Counted from the first letter of the stretch, positions 60,501 to 61,980 are shown. The stretch is DNA of 64,000 nt from Atherinomorus stipes (GCA_023101725.1 JALJCO010001054.1:1-64000); one strand, 5' to 3'. The notes: generated by a model not told the origin, from the sequence alone. Numbers and translations: made by a program.

Positions 60501-61980
60501 TGAACCACAGCTGTCTCTGTTAGCATTAGCTAGCATGAACCACAGCTGTCTCTGTTAGCATTAGCTAGCATGAACCACAGCTGTCTCTGTTAGCATTAGC
60601 TAGCATGACGTTATGCGGTGCCTCATGTTCGGGAGCATAGATACGTGAAATAAAGTGTCAGATTAACAAGTGTTCACCATAATTTACCGTGTTTTTGTTG
60701 TTGGGGATTAAATCCAGTGTAGTTATTCCTCCTCTGCTCTGATTGGCCGATATTCCTCCCCGATACGAACACGCTGACATCACTGGACTGAGCAGCACCG
60801 TCCACTTTAGTCACAGACGGCAGAGAAATAAATGTCTGTAAACAATGGGTCCTGCAGCGAGATGCTGTAGGGGAGGGGCTGCCCGGCAGCAGTGCCCATT
60901 TAAAAGAGCAGAGGCAGCTGATACTTTCCAAGACTCAGCAGACACCAAAGTGGCATTTAAGTATCGATACAAGTGCTAATTAATATCTAACTAGATACTG
61001 ATTTTTAGAATTGATGAGTATCTGAGAATCTTTTTTTTTTACAACACTACATTGAACTTGGGAGGTCAGTACACCAAAGCAGTACTACTGGAGAAGAAAA
61101 ATCCTGCGGTTCAAAGCTGGAGTCAGCATTCGCTTTTAGCTGTGGCAGTTTAAAGTGTTTTTTAAAATCACTGATCTGCATTAACGAGGGCTAATCTGAT
61201 TTGAATTTCAAAGCCATGCGACTGGGCTGCTGTGGGAAGGGTTTCGATCAGCGCTTTTCTGGCTGTGAGATGAGGAAACCCGTGATTTACAGCACGGTTC
61301 TCAGGTAGTAACAGAAGTTGTAGAAGAAGGAACTCAGATACTCACCAGCCTGCTGGCAGGTCTGAACTTGGTGTCCAGTGTGACCACTCTGAAATGCACT
61401 AAAACAAAATGCAGGTTTCACAGTTTTACTACAGTGACAGATAAACACAAGAAAACCTCTTAGAAAACACACATCAACTCCAACAAATGGCAGCAACATG
61501 TTTTAGTCACCATCAGCTCACGGTTACCTGTCTGTCCAGGGATGTAGACTGGTTTGTCTGTCTGGACCAAAGTTAATGGATCGTAGACTTTGATCATGAC
61601 TTTCCTGACTTCTGTTGACTGAAAATGGTTCCCTCGTACATGCACCTCCAGTTCCTGCACTTTGTTTTTCACTAGAGGAACCTTTGGCAGAAAGAAATAA
61701 ATGTCACGGTCACAAATTCATGTATTGAAAGTATTTTTTTTCTGTTCTAATCTTTTAAGAAAATGAGCAAATGAATCAAAGGCTCTCAGGGATCTTGACC
61801 TGAAACTGAATGCACTCAAGAAAGTCGTCCCTGGATGTCTTCTCGAACAGGACTGTGTTCTTCTCTTGGCCCTTTAATGTAACTGTCATCACCAGAGGCT
61901 CGCTGGGCTGCAGGACGCTTGCACAGAGCTTCGTCTGAGCTCCAGCTTCAAGAACTGCAGGTATGGCCACCAAATAACGT
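2000..61980 (-). CDS. a2m: Alpha-2-macroglobulin family protease inhibitor gene (exons 2-34 plus candidate last exon)
   Basis: The gene encodes a secreted thioester protein. In this family a protease cuts the bait region, the thioester is exposed, the protease is trapped, and the complex is cleared through the C-terminal receptor-binding domain. Seen in sequence: 33 ordered minus-strand exons with splice sites, the motifs [10 protein letters not shown] (exon 3), [10 protein letters not shown] (6/7 junction), [11 protein letters not shown] (15), ETWIWDL (18), [17 protein letters not shown] (24) and YGGFSSTQ (29), and the receptor-binding domain in exons 30-34. Many exon lengths (53, 21, 85, 177, 157, 75 and 91 nt) fit what I recall of mammalian A2M exons. 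Exon 1 is not found. Exons 9, 18 and 21 have frame-breaking lengths, so this may be a pseudogene or contain assembly errors. Paralogue identity (A2M, A2M-like or PZP-like) cannot be decided here; the symbol is a family-level name. Confidence 0.93.
2127..2232 (-). CDS. a2m: A2M exon 34 (receptor-binding domain)
   Basis: 106 nt. It reads [19 protein letters not shown] then [10 protein letters not shown]. The VQ-LPV-NLKPA-VK-YDYY block is the near-terminal A2M signature. The acceptor is CTACCCACAG and the donor CCAA|GTAAAA, phase 1. Confidence 0.95.
2316..2384 (-). CDS. a2m: A2M exon 33 (receptor-binding domain)
   Basis: 69 nt, the family length. It encodes [18 protein letters not shown] then VYLQE, matching the V-RVE-x-x-x-NHVL-YL-K segment that carries the receptor-contact face. 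The acceptor is TTCTTGCAG and the donor GAG|GTGAGA. Confidence 0.94.
2577..2766. repeat. 38-bp minisatellite, 5 copies
   Basis: Unit starts GACGCACGGAGAACGTCATG and ends GGTGGATGATGAA; five head-to-tail copies with almost no divergence, starting at 2577, 2615, 2653, 2691 and 2729. Lies inside element X1. Confidence 0.97.
2808..3488. mobile_element. MITE B1 (AAGGCCTTTTCACAC ends)
   Basis: Starts AAGGCCTTTTCACACTGG and ends GGTGTGTAAAAGGCCTT, terminal inverted repeats. Homologous to B2 at 13481-14629. It carries the empty site (single GCTGTGAC at 3133-3140) that in B2 is occupied by element C1. Confidence 0.85.
3710..3975. repeat. ATGATGATGAAGG minisatellite in X1
   Basis: Irregular tandem units of about 36-57 bp built from GACTGGTGGAACGGTTGGA plus a variable (ATG)n tract. 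The same motif forms the regular 45-bp array at 56338-56835. Confidence 0.92.
4163..4910. mobile_element. Palindromic MITE A2 (diverged, 748 bp)
   Basis: GGGGATTATCACGCTTTC and the inverse end GCGTGATAATCCCC, flanked by TA on both sides. The centre is shortened relative to A1, A3 and A4. It is inserted inside VNTR element X1 in A2M intron 32. Confidence 0.88.
5094..5184 (-). CDS. a2m: A2M exon 32 (receptor-binding domain)
   Basis: 91 nt, the family length. It reads [20 protein letters not shown] then [10 protein letters not shown], matching YTG-R-SNM-I-D-K-SGF. The acceptor is CACCATCAG and the donor AGT|GTAAGT, phase 0. Confidence 0.96.
5263..5387 (-). CDS. a2m: A2M exon 31 (receptor-binding domain start)
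   Basis: 125 nt. It reads [19 protein letters not shown] then [15 protein letters not shown]. The acceptor is ATTTTCCCAG and the donor TCT CT|GTATGT, phase 2 out. The intron to exon 32 is only 78 nt. Confidence 0.93.
5567..5779 (-). CDS. a2m: A2M exon 30 (CUB end)
   Basis: 213 nt. It reads [17 protein letters not shown], then [20 protein letters not shown] and [12 protein letters not shown]. The DTVVAL-AL start and G-Y-x-VTG-x-C end are typical. The acceptor is GCTTTTAG and the donor CAG|GTCAGT, phase 0. Confidence 0.96.
5862..6049 (-). CDS. a2m: A2M exon 29 (thioester domain end)
   Basis: 188 nt. It reads [20 protein letters not shown], then [19 protein letters not shown], and [16 protein letters not shown]. 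The acceptor is GGTTTTCAG and the donor CAG|GTAGGA, phase 0. An inverted-repeat element begins about 48 nt upstream of the acceptor. Confidence 0.96.
6097..7121. mobile_element. MITE G with TTTCCATTACAC ends
   Basis: Left end GGGTTTCCATTACACCTGG; right end AAAGCGTAATGGAAACTC, an imperfect inverted repeat. The interior is occupied by element H1. It begins 48 nt upstream of the exon 29 acceptor and ends 49 nt short of the exon 28 donor side, so it fills A2M intron 28. Confidence 0.7.
6328..6936. mobile_element. Interspersed repeat H1
   Basis: Contains CGCGTTCACGAAACTACGG and its inverse about 230 nt later, then a block starting ATTCTGGACGCTACCCACTC. The block recurs at 16152-16432 and in part at 39513-39750. 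An 11-bp unit GATGTAGTACT is repeated four times at about 6591-6628. Confidence 0.65.
7170..7332 (-). CDS. a2m: A2M exon 28 (thioester domain)
   Basis: 163 nt. It reads [19 protein letters not shown], then [17 protein letters not shown], and ends RVAIKE. The YT-ALLAY-F-LAG helix is conserved. The loop before YTSALLAY is shorter than in mammals. The acceptor is CTGTGTAG and the donor GAAG|GTCAGT, phase 1. Confidence 0.94.
8182..8256 (-). CDS. a2m: A2M exon 27 (thioester domain)
   Basis: 75 nt, the family length. It encodes [19 protein letters not shown] then [19 protein letters not shown] sequence is diagnostic. The acceptor is CTCTGCAG and the donor CAT|GTGAGT. Confidence 0.97.
8306..9100. 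repeat. Unclassified repeat-like tract
   Basis: Contains ATCGG-rich sequence (CGATATTATCGGCC, 8320 region) of the type found at ends of fish hAT-like MITEs, and a short tandem TTCACGATTCACGA run at 8690-8727. No matching second end was found. No host exon is visible between exon 27 and exon 26 here. Confidence 0.35.
9240..10606 (-). mobile_element. LINE reverse-transcriptase fragment (frame-broken)
   Basis: Two adjoining open frames encode parts of one non-LTR retrotransposon ORF2. The upstream part (10606-9968) ends [20 protein letters not shown] plus KKGD. The downstream part (9873-9265) has [29 protein letters not shown] and [12 protein letters not shown], the reverse transcriptase motifs. 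The frame is broken at about 9960. A 21-bp unit (RFGGLRI) is tandemly triplicated just before the FADD motif (9478-9545). Not functional. LINE clade not assigned. Confidence 0.93.
10575..11516. repeat. 37-bp minisatellite derived from LINE ORF2, about 25 copies
   Basis: Unit AGGAAGGCCCGGTAGGACTC followed by CTTCAGTCCCACAGGCC, repeated head to tail with small variants and one rearranged stretch near 11290-11350. The first unit is colinear with the adjoining LINE coding sequence (minus-strand residues [13 protein letters not shown]), so the array arose by amplifying a piece of the LINE. 37 is not a multiple of 3, so it does not encode a repeat protein. Confidence 0.97.
12297..12453 (-). CDS. 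a2m: A2M exon 26 (thioester domain)
   Basis: 157 nt. It reads [19 protein letters not shown] then [26 protein letters not shown] and W-x-x-x-Q-x-x-NGCF are hallmark segments. The acceptor is TTTCCTCAG and the donor AAG|GTAAAA, phase 0. Confidence 0.97.
12560..12775. repeat. Interspersed repeat, inverted copy at 62390-62600
   Basis: CATTGGCTGGAGATATAAAC through CCCAAAGGCGGGTTTGAG is matched in reverse orientation at 62390-62600 (GGAGATTTGCATGTTGTCTC region). Family unknown. Confidence 0.6.
12999..13480. mobile_element. MITE I (TTATGCTGCGTTCCATTT ends)
   Basis: Starts TTATGCTGCGTTCCATTT and ends AAAATGGAACGCAGCATAA, perfect over about 17 nt. Further inverted matches (CGGAAGTCGG/CCCAGTTCCGA) lie inside. 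It abuts element B2 directly on its right. Confidence 0.85.
13481..14629. mobile_element. MITE B2 interrupted by element C1
   Basis: The ends AAGGCCTTTTCACACCGG and GGTGTGTAAAGGCCTTT match B1. Element C1 splits it at 13813-14339. The flanking halves are colinear with B1. Confidence 0.87.
13813..14339 (+). mobile_element. hAT-like MITE C1 with 8-bp target duplication
   Basis: Inverted ends CAAGGTTATAATAG and CTATAATAACCTTG, flanked by GCTGTGAC at 13805-13812 and 14340-14347. The interior is a T-rich TTAGTTTTAGTT series. The 8-bp duplication fits the hAT superfamily. Copies C2 and C3 lie elsewhere in the window. Confidence 0.93.
15407..15482 (-). CDS. a2m: A2M exon 25 (thioester domain)
   Basis: 76 nt. 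It reads [18 protein letters not shown] then SGPVNTW, with the Trp codon split by the intron (ACCTG|GTGAAA). It is 12 nt shorter than I recall for the human exon; the difference falls in the loop before NTW. Confidence 0.95.
15627..15803 (-). CDS. a2m: A2M exon 24 (thioester site)
   Basis: 177 nt, the family length. It reads [18 protein letters not shown] then [17 protein letters not shown] and [10 protein letters not shown]. Cys and Gln of GCGEQN form the internal thioester that links covalently to a trapped protease; both are intact. The acceptor is TGTGCAG and the donor AGTG|GTGTGT, phase 1. A CTTT microsatellite lies 45-125 nt upstream. Confidence 0.98.
15849..15928. repeat. (CTTT)n microsatellite
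   Basis: About 80 bp of CTTT repeats with a few interruptions, in intron 23, 45 nt upstream of the thioester-exon acceptor. On the gene strand it is AAAG-rich. Confidence 0.97.
15945..16432. mobile_element. Interspersed repeat H2
   Basis: Contains the CTACGCTTGCATTATCGGCA segment in inverted order relative to H1, then GGACGCTACCCACTCAGGA onward in the same order as H1. The rearranged order suggests a composite element. Confidence 0.6.
16861..16944 (-). CDS. a2m: A2M exon 23 (leads into thioester domain)
   Basis: 84 nt. It reads [19 protein letters not shown] then ARATVSVLG, matching the P-x-x-V-x-x-SARA-SVLGD segment. The acceptor is TGTCAACAG and the donor CTGG|GTAAAC, phase 1. Palindrome A3, nested in another element, separates it from exon 22. 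Confidence 0.95.
17118..18898. mobile_element. Inverted-repeat element J1 hosting A3
   Basis: Left TTTAAAGGATAACTTCC and right inverse GATGTCCTTTAAAT. Arms of about 110 nt share TGGACCTTATTTCTGGGAG and GTGCATTTACTCACTGG. A3 sits inside. A partial relative (arm only) is at 42880-43030. Confidence 0.82.
17230..18356. mobile_element. Palindromic MITE A3 (1127 bp)
   Basis: Full-length copy of the GGGGATTATCACGC family; left flank TA, right flank TG (TA mutated). Left and right halves match as inverted repeats, including the internal CATCTGAAAATYGGGTCTG-like segment. Inserted into element J1. Confidence 0.9.
18990..19041 (-). CDS. a2m: A2M exon 22
   Basis: 52 nt. It encodes [17 protein letters not shown], matching the EKE-T-x-LLCP segment before the thioester domain. 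The acceptor is TGCTTCAG and the donor GAAG|GTCAGT, phase 1 out. Confidence 0.92.
19140..19262 (-). CDS. a2m: A2M exon 21 (CUB), frame-broken
   Basis: 123 nt, where phases require 122. It begins [19 protein letters not shown] and continues EVVSVP. The conserved [16 protein letters not shown] then lies one base out of register, after a CCC run at about 19178. The acceptor is TTTGTAG and the donor AAAG|GTTGGT. The simplest reading is one extra base. Confidence 0.93.
19414..19540 (-). CDS. a2m: A2M exon 20 (CUB-associated)
   Basis: 127 nt. It reads [18 protein letters not shown], then [19 protein letters not shown], with the conserved C-C-x-R-x-T-x-SW pattern. The acceptor is CTAACCAG and the donor TTCG|GTGAGC, phase 1 out. 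Confidence 0.94.
19658..20065. mobile_element. hAT-type MITE (TAGGGATGTATA ends), 408 bp
   Basis: TAGGGATGTATA and TATACATCCCTA flanked by perfect 8-bp duplications GTTAGATT (19650-19657 and 20066-20073). The interior has ATCGATACC repeats. Non-coding. Inserted in A2M intron 19. Confidence 0.95.
20074..21535. other. Intron 19 sequence without recognised features
   Basis: No exon, repeat end or frame I can support, apart from a short ACATG-rich, self-similar patch at 21255-21290. Confidence 0.4.
21538..23130 (+). mobile_element. Decayed Tc1-like transposon with internal minisatellite
   Basis: Left end CACTATATTGCCAAAAATA, preceded by TA. Tc1-type transposase remnants read along the plus strand: [15 protein letters not shown] and [16 protein letters not shown] near the start, then the glycine-rich FGGGG block and a C-terminal part with PQNPD-like SPDLNPIES residues at about 23047-23080. 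The frame is broken repeatedly and the first catalytic Asp region is lost. The right inverted repeat is not evident. Confidence 0.88.
22175..22872. repeat. About 58-66-bp minisatellite inside the Tc1 transposase gene, 11 copies
   Basis: Unit from GTTTGGTGGAGGGGGATTAT to GAGCTGGGCTTGGCCCCTTA, eleven tandem copies with length variation from G-run and small indels. A single copy of this stretch is normal in Tc1-like transposase genes (minus repeats it reads [12 protein letters not shown]), so it was amplified in place. Confidence 0.96.
24325..24850. repeat. 35-bp minisatellite (E1), about 15-16 copies
   Basis: Unit CATGCTAGCTAATGCTAACA plus GAGACAGCTGTGGTT, containing the palindromes GCTAGC and CAGCTG. 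Copies here are more diverged and truncated than in the E2 array. Confidence 0.97.
25201..25223. repeat. Poly-A tract in E1
   Basis: About 21 A residues following CATCGATA. The matching place in E2 (59221-59233) is a poly-T run, consistent with inverted orientation. Confidence 0.95.
25608..25833 (-). CDS. a2m: A2M exon 19 (MG7)
   Basis: 226 nt. It reads [18 protein letters not shown], then [19 protein letters not shown], then [20 protein letters not shown]. These are conserved A2M segments (TVPDTIT, FQPFF, RGE-F-LKATV-NYL). The acceptor is TGATCCAG and the donor ATG|GTAATG, phase 0 out. Confidence 0.96.
26320..28085. mobile_element. Inverted-repeat element N with A-rich core
   Basis: Arms of about 350 nt at 26325-26690 and 27740-28085 match in reverse orientation: GGGGAGGTTCGGGATTTTTG against the inverse of CAATGCTGAACTTCCCC, plus GTGAGCCAGGATAC in both. 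The core at 26770-27460 is about 700 nt of nearly pure A with scattered G. Confidence 0.7.
26770..27460. repeat. A-rich low-complexity tract (about 700 bp)
   Basis: Almost entirely A with short G and T interruptions. Apparent long reading frames here are composition artefacts. Confidence 0.95.
28973..29365. mobile_element. hAT-like MITE (AGGRCTGCAACAA type)
   Basis: Left AGGACTGCAACAAATGATT and right inverse AATTGTGGCAGCCCTAG. Internal GATTAGTCGATTAATCGAC palindromes. A flanking GGGGGT on both sides suggests an imperfect duplication. Confidence 0.8.
29400..31100. other. Intron 18 sequence without recognised genes
   Basis: Contains the diverged repeat shared with 47.2-48.3 kb (29480-29850) and otherwise no supported exon, frame or element end. 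Confidence 0.4.
31126..31330 (+). mobile_element. Tc1-like transposase 3' fragment
   Basis: Reads [19 protein letters not shown], the region with the third catalytic acidic residue (E of PIE). Downstream DNA (CATCATCAAGATCTTGGTG) follows the usual tail of such transposases. No other part of the element is present. Confidence 0.85.
31336..32322. mobile_element. Harbinger-like element K with MADF exon
   Basis: Inverted ends CTGTGCGTTCAGACCAAGAG and the inverse CTCTTGGTCTGAACGCACAG, 987 bp. It encloses a plus-strand coding piece at 31627-31760. Probably a deletion derivative; no DDE nuclease is present. Confidence 0.82.
31627..31760 (+). pseudogene. MADF-domain first exon (transposon accessory protein) fragment
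   Basis: Reads [18 protein letters not shown] then [18 protein letters not shown] and ends at the donor TCCG|GTAAGT. The L-I-A-V-x-x-x-P-x-LYD and AW-E motifs are typical of MADF (Myb/SANT-like) DNA-binding proteins, which Harbinger transposons encode beside the nuclease. Only this exon is present. Confidence 0.65.
33000..33290 (+). mobile_element. LINE/SINE 3' tail
   Basis: Ends with AAAGTGCTTTATAAATAAAG followed by a (TTGAT)n-like tail, the usual end of L2-type LINEs or SINEs that use their machinery. The body upstream (32420-33000) is G-rich with no recognisable frame. Confidence 0.5.
33328..33426 (-). CDS. a2m: A2M exon 18 (MG7), frame-broken
   Basis: 99 nt. After TATCACCTGCAG it reads [19 protein letters not shown] in one frame. 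The hallmark [12 protein letters not shown] follows in another frame. The switch is at a run of five C at about 33360-33366. Phases of exons 17 and 19 require 1 modulo 3, so the exon is one base short (or two long). The donor is GTTGG|GTAAGG, which joins exon 19 to read [14 protein letters not shown]. Confidence 0.87.
33585..34257 (-). mobile_element. L2/CR1-type LINE 3' fragment, split by a hAT MITE
   Basis: The minus strand reads [14 protein letters not shown], then after the [23 protein letters not shown] and a stop: the C-terminus of L2-type ORF2. The 3' end is an A/T-rich tail at 33585. It abuts probable A2M exon 17. Confidence 0.8.
33819..34187. mobile_element. hAT MITE (AGGGCTGGACAATTA ends), 369 bp
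   Basis: GAGGGCTGGACAATTA and TAATTGTCCAGCCCTA flanked by perfect 8-bp duplications CTGTGCAC (33811-33818 and 34188-34195). Inserted into the LINE fragment. Confidence 0.95.
34258..34369 (-). CDS. a2m: Probable A2M exon 17 (end of bait region), 3' boundary uncertain
   Basis: It follows TTGTGCAG in phase 0 and reads [20 protein letters not shown]. This resembles the MGLKAFTN-type segment that follows the bait region in A2M. Ending at GGAG|GTGACG gives 112 nt and the phase 1 needed by exon 18. However, the last part ([10 protein letters not shown]) runs straight into LINE-like coding sequence ([15 protein letters not shown]), so the 3' end may be LINE-derived or the true donor may be lost. Confidence 0.5.
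34439..35564. mobile_element. Palindromic MITE A4 (1126 bp)
   Basis: Near-perfect fold-back copy flanked by TA on both sides. It lies in A2M intron 16 between the two bait-region exons, 50 nt from the exon 16 donor. Confidence 0.92.
35614..35748 (-). CDS. a2m: A2M exon 16 (bait region)
   Basis: 135 nt, phase 0 in and out. It follows a strong tract and acceptor TTTTCTTTTCAG and ends at CAG|GTATGT. It begins [19 protein letters not shown], matching the VYNLLPE-like start of the bait exon in other A2Ms. It continues [19 protein letters not shown] and ends LTIFQ. The core is rich in Arg and Lys, so many trypsin-type cut sites are exposed. Bait sequences diverge fast, so assignment rests on the LLP start, phase and position. 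Palindrome A4 ends 50 nt beyond the donor. Confidence 0.85.
36105..36254 (-). CDS. a2m: A2M exon 15 (MG6)
   Basis: 150 nt. It reads [18 protein letters not shown] then [16 protein letters not shown] and ends ILDADK. The AVDQSVL motif is diagnostic of A2M. The donor is AAG|GTAACT, phase 0. An intact hAT-like element (C2) begins about 40 nt upstream of the acceptor, so it sits where a branch point would usually lie. Confidence 0.96.
36294..36835 (-). mobile_element. hAT-like MITE C2
   Basis: Reverse-oriented copy of C1: it starts CACGGTTATCATAGTTAAC and ends AAACTATTATAACCTTTG. The flanks CTGTGGGG and CTGTGGGT form a 7/8 duplication. Lies about 40 nt upstream of the exon 15 acceptor. Confidence 0.88.
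38139..38284 (-). CDS. a2m: A2M exon 14 (MG6)
   Basis: 146 nt. It reads [19 protein letters not shown] then [20 protein letters not shown], with the conserved YAVLP. The acceptor is TGTTCCAG and the donor AAG|GTCAGT, phase 0 out. Confidence 0.95.
38381..38444 (-). CDS. a2m: A2M exon 13 (MG5/MG6)
   Basis: 64 nt, the family length. It encodes [20 protein letters not shown], the counterpart of the IMAKGGIVRTG stretch. The acceptor is CTACACAG and the donor TCTG|GTGTGT, phase 1 out. Confidence 0.88.
38660..38905 (-). mobile_element. tRNA-derived SINE
   Basis: On the minus strand a tRNA-like head reads TTTGGCTGACTGATTAGC (A box) and GGGATCAAATCCC (B box) at about 38838-38900. The body runs to the left. 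Pol III-type element in A2M intron 12. Confidence 0.6.
38917..39280 (+). mobile_element. tRNA-derived SINE
   Basis: Head GTGGTGGTTAGCACCGAGG (A box) and GGTTCGATTCTC (B box, about 38974). Body with CGTGGGTTCTCCGGCTTCC and ACATGCATGTTAGGTTAAC. Tail ends GGATAAGCGGTACAG followed by GAATGAATGG-type repeats. A common fish SINE layout. Confidence 0.85.
39513..39750. mobile_element. Interspersed repeat H3 (partial)
   Basis: GGATTACATTGGACGAGCAG through GTGGGTGGAATGTCCCTTTA matches H1 at 6698-6930 almost base for base. The 5' part is missing. Confidence 0.8.
40389..40541. repeat. 51-bp tandem repeat, 3 copies
   Basis: Unit AGGCTCCCAAATGCTGCGCG plus GTTGCGAGGTGCATGCTGGGATTTATAGAGG-type sequence, three copies with few changes. 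Confidence 0.95.
41017..41250 (+). mobile_element. SINE with V-SINE/LINE-like tail
   Basis: Body includes GAGCAAGGTCCTTAACCCCC and CAACTGCTCCCTGGGTGC. The 3' end is AATTGGGATCAATAAAGTAT. Typical fish SINE arrangement. It ends 24 nt beyond the exon 12 donor. Confidence 0.75.
41274..41498 (-). CDS. a2m: A2M exon 12 (MG5)
   Basis: 225 nt. It runs from [17 protein letters not shown] to [20 protein letters not shown]. The acceptor is TTTAACCAG and the donor CTG|GTAAGG, phase 0. A SINE ends about 24 nt beyond the donor. Confidence 0.93.
41588..41755 (-). CDS. a2m: A2M exon 11 (MG4)
   Basis: 168 nt. It reads [18 protein letters not shown] then [18 protein letters not shown], the typical TTD-x-x-G-x-A-x-F-S-x-N-T segment. 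The donor is CGT|GTAAGT, phase 0. Confidence 0.95.
42541..42614. repeat. Two poly-A tracts
   Basis: Runs of about 27 and 14 A in A2M intron 10, separated by about 30 nt (42541-42567 and 42601-42614). Confidence 0.95.
42880..43030. mobile_element. J-family fragment
   Basis: AGTGACTCAGAAATGTTACT through CCAGGTTGGAAGAAAC and CCTTTAA match the right arm of element J1. Confidence 0.65.
43528..44250. mobile_element. MITE D1
   Basis: Left TAGGGTGAATCCCATTTC; right inverse-type AATTGGGATTGGGCCTT. A second copy (D2) at 53917-54665 is nearly identical. Non-coding, about 720 bp, inside A2M intron 10. Confidence 0.88.
44699..44805 (-). CDS. a2m: A2M exon 10 (MG4)
   Basis: 107 nt. It encodes [17 protein letters not shown] then [19 protein letters not shown]. 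The acceptor is GCTTTCAG and the donor AAA|GTAAGT, phase 0 out. Confidence 0.93.
44907..45025 (-). CDS. a2m: A2M exon 9 (MG3/MG4), frame-broken, GC donor
   Basis: 119 nt. From the acceptor TTTTAG in phase 0 it reads [17 protein letters not shown], with the expected N-x-GC pattern. It then hits stop codons. The family-like end [14 protein letters not shown] lies one base out of register. The phases of exons 8 and 10 require a length of 1 modulo 3, so 119 is one base too long (or two short). The break lies at about 44950-44965. The donor is ACAG|GCAAGT, the second GC donor in the gene. Confidence 0.88.
45481..46482 (-). mobile_element. L2/CR1-type LINE ORF2 3' part
   Basis: The minus strand encodes [15 protein letters not shown] (reverse-transcriptase YADD site), then [19 protein letters not shown]. 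Farther on it encodes [22 protein letters not shown], the usual ORF2 C-terminus. The 3' end is TTGATTTG-like at 45481. Frames are interrupted, so inactive. The fragment stops just before MITE A5. Confidence 0.88.
46502..47220. mobile_element. Palindromic MITE A5 (719 bp)
   Basis: The ends match A4, with TA on both flanks. One inner half is missing, so the arms are about 240 nt plus a shortened centre. It sits immediately beyond an L2-type LINE fragment in A2M intron 8. Confidence 0.9.
47230..48320. repeat. Diverged repeat shared with 29480-29850
   Basis: Scattered matches such as GGTATACAT...AGCTTTC and GACGT(C/G)TGGTACCACTGG occur in the same order in both tracts, so both probably belong to an old interspersed family. 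No exon or reading frame is convincing. Confidence 0.4.
48534..49433 (-). mobile_element. Internally deleted Tc1-like transposon
   Basis: Inverted ends CAGGGGGTGGACAATGAAAC and the inverse of CATTGTCTAACCCCTG, flanked by TA. The minus-strand frame 49151-48579 keeps an N-terminal helix-turn-helix part ([19 protein letters not shown]) fused to [17 protein letters not shown] and [16 protein letters not shown]. The second Asp and the Glu of the DD34E triad remain. The segment with the first Asp is deleted, so no active enzyme. Confidence 0.95.
49468..49597 (-). CDS. a2m: A2M exon 8 (MG3)
   Basis: 130 nt. It reads [17 protein letters not shown] then [16 protein letters not shown]. The acceptor is CATCATTAG and the donor AAG|GTAAAG, phase 0 out. 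A deleted Tc1 copy starts only 34 nt beyond the donor. Confidence 0.93.
49700..49784 (-). CDS. a2m: A2M exon 7 (MG3)
   Basis: 85 nt, the family length. It encodes [18 protein letters not shown] and ends EFDAEVCAK. The acceptor is GTCTCCAG and the donor GCAAA|GTAAGT, phase 2 out. Confidence 0.94.
50642..51004. mobile_element. hAT-like MITE M
   Basis: Left AGCGCTGAATGATTTTTGG; right inverse GATTAATCATTCAGCTCTA, with TTTAATCACAAATGTGATT inside. No clean target duplication. Confidence 0.75.
51042..53531. mobile_element. Inverted-repeat element L (Harbinger-like ends)
   Basis: Left TGTGCTCAGAGCAAACGCG; right inverse CGCGTTTGGTCTGAACACA, continuing through TTTGGGCG-type arms. Holds nested element C3. 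A 60-nt segment starting CTGCATTCATGACAAAAGG is duplicated at about 52449 and 52832, and CGTGGTGAATCCTTCATTGC at 52521 and 53109. No transposase frame. Confidence 0.75.
51362..51894 (+). mobile_element. hAT-like MITE C3 with 8-bp target duplication
   Basis: Copy of C1 (CAAGGTTATAATAG to AGAATAACCTTG) flanked by perfect ATCTGGGC at 51354-51361 and 51895-51902. Inserted in element L. Confidence 0.95.
53598..53766 (-). CDS. a2m: A2M exon 6 (MG2/MG3), GC donor
   Basis: 169 nt. It begins [14 protein letters not shown] and ends THFKVEKY-like residues before MG3 ([10 protein letters not shown]). The acceptor is CGGACAG. Phase with exon 7 requires the donor TACG|GCAAGTAAG, a GC donor: the joined codons then read VEKYVLPKFDV exactly as the family demands. 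A Harbinger-like inverted-repeat element ends 66 nt downstream of this donor. Confidence 0.93.
53917..54665. mobile_element. MITE D2
   Basis: AAGGGTGAATCCCATTTC to TTGGGATTGGGCCTT; close copy of D1 with an extra poly-G run and a duplicated GGGGTA block near the right end. It lies 150 nt upstream of exon 6. Confidence 0.9.
55875..57271. mobile_element. VNTR-bearing inverted-repeat element X2
   Basis: Reverse-oriented relative of X1: it starts CTGCGTTTACATGCAGCC and ends GATGGCATGTAAACGTGG. Both ends share AACCCG/AACCGG-AATATT motifs. It holds the 45-bp array and no nested elements, so it shows the simpler form of the family. Confidence 0.82.
56338..56835. repeat. 45-bp minisatellite, about 11 copies
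   Basis: Unit ATTCCAACTATTCCACCAGT plus CCTGACTGAGACCTTCATCATCATC-type sequence. 45 is a multiple of 3, so the minus strand is open for 221 codons (repeats of [15 protein letters not shown]). There is no start context or family match, so this is a repeat, not a gene. Confidence 0.96.
57804..57824 (-). CDS. a2m: A2M micro-exon 5
   Basis: A 21-nt micro-exon encoding YDVITLQ, between CCTTTTACAG and the strong donor GTAAGT. Vertebrate A2M also has a 21-nt exon here. It is isolated, about 3.5 kb from exon 4 and 4 kb from exon 6, because VNTR elements lie on both sides. Confidence 0.88.
57825..59010. other. Intron 4 sequence without recognised genes
   Basis: AT-rich with an AATAAAG-type tail at about 58570-58610 (GACAATAAAGCTGACTTTGA), probably the end of an old LINE or SINE. 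No supported exon between exon 5 and element E2. Confidence 0.4.
59016..60835. mobile_element. VNTR-bearing interspersed element E2
   Basis: Reverse-oriented homologue of E1 (ACTAATCCGACGAGCGTTTT to CACAGACGGCAGAGAAATAA). It differs mainly in a longer, cleaner VNTR. Lies in A2M intron 4. Confidence 0.87.
59600..60608. repeat. 35-bp minisatellite (E2), about 29 copies
   Basis: Unit CTGTTAGCATTAGCTAGCAT plus GAACCACAGCTGTCT, highly uniform with only occasional substitutions and one 3-bp-type deletion (59990). Inverse of the E1 unit. Confidence 0.98.
61346..61398 (-). CDS. a2m: A2M exon 4 (MG2)
   Basis: 53 nt, the length expected in the family. It reads [18 protein letters not shown] across the junction with exon 3. 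The acceptor is TTTTAG and the donor CTG|GTGAGT, phase 0 out. Confidence 0.9.
61528..61681 (-). CDS. a2m: A2M exon 3 (MG1/MG2)
   Basis: 154 nt. It begins [13 protein letters not shown] and ends [18 protein letters not shown], the classic A2M/C3 motif at the start of MG2. The donor is ACAG|GTAACC, phase 1. The acceptor (CCAAAG) has a modest pyrimidine tract. Confidence 0.93.
61800..61980 (-). CDS. a2m: A2M exon 2 (MG1 domain)
   Basis: 181 nt. It follows an acceptor TTCTTTGTAG and ends at a CAG|GTCAAG donor. It reads [17 protein letters not shown] and continues through [16 protein letters not shown], the first macroglobulin domain. It enters in phase 2 (one base completes the codon begun in exon 1) and leaves in phase 0. 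No partner exon 1 was recognised upstream. Confidence 0.92.
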
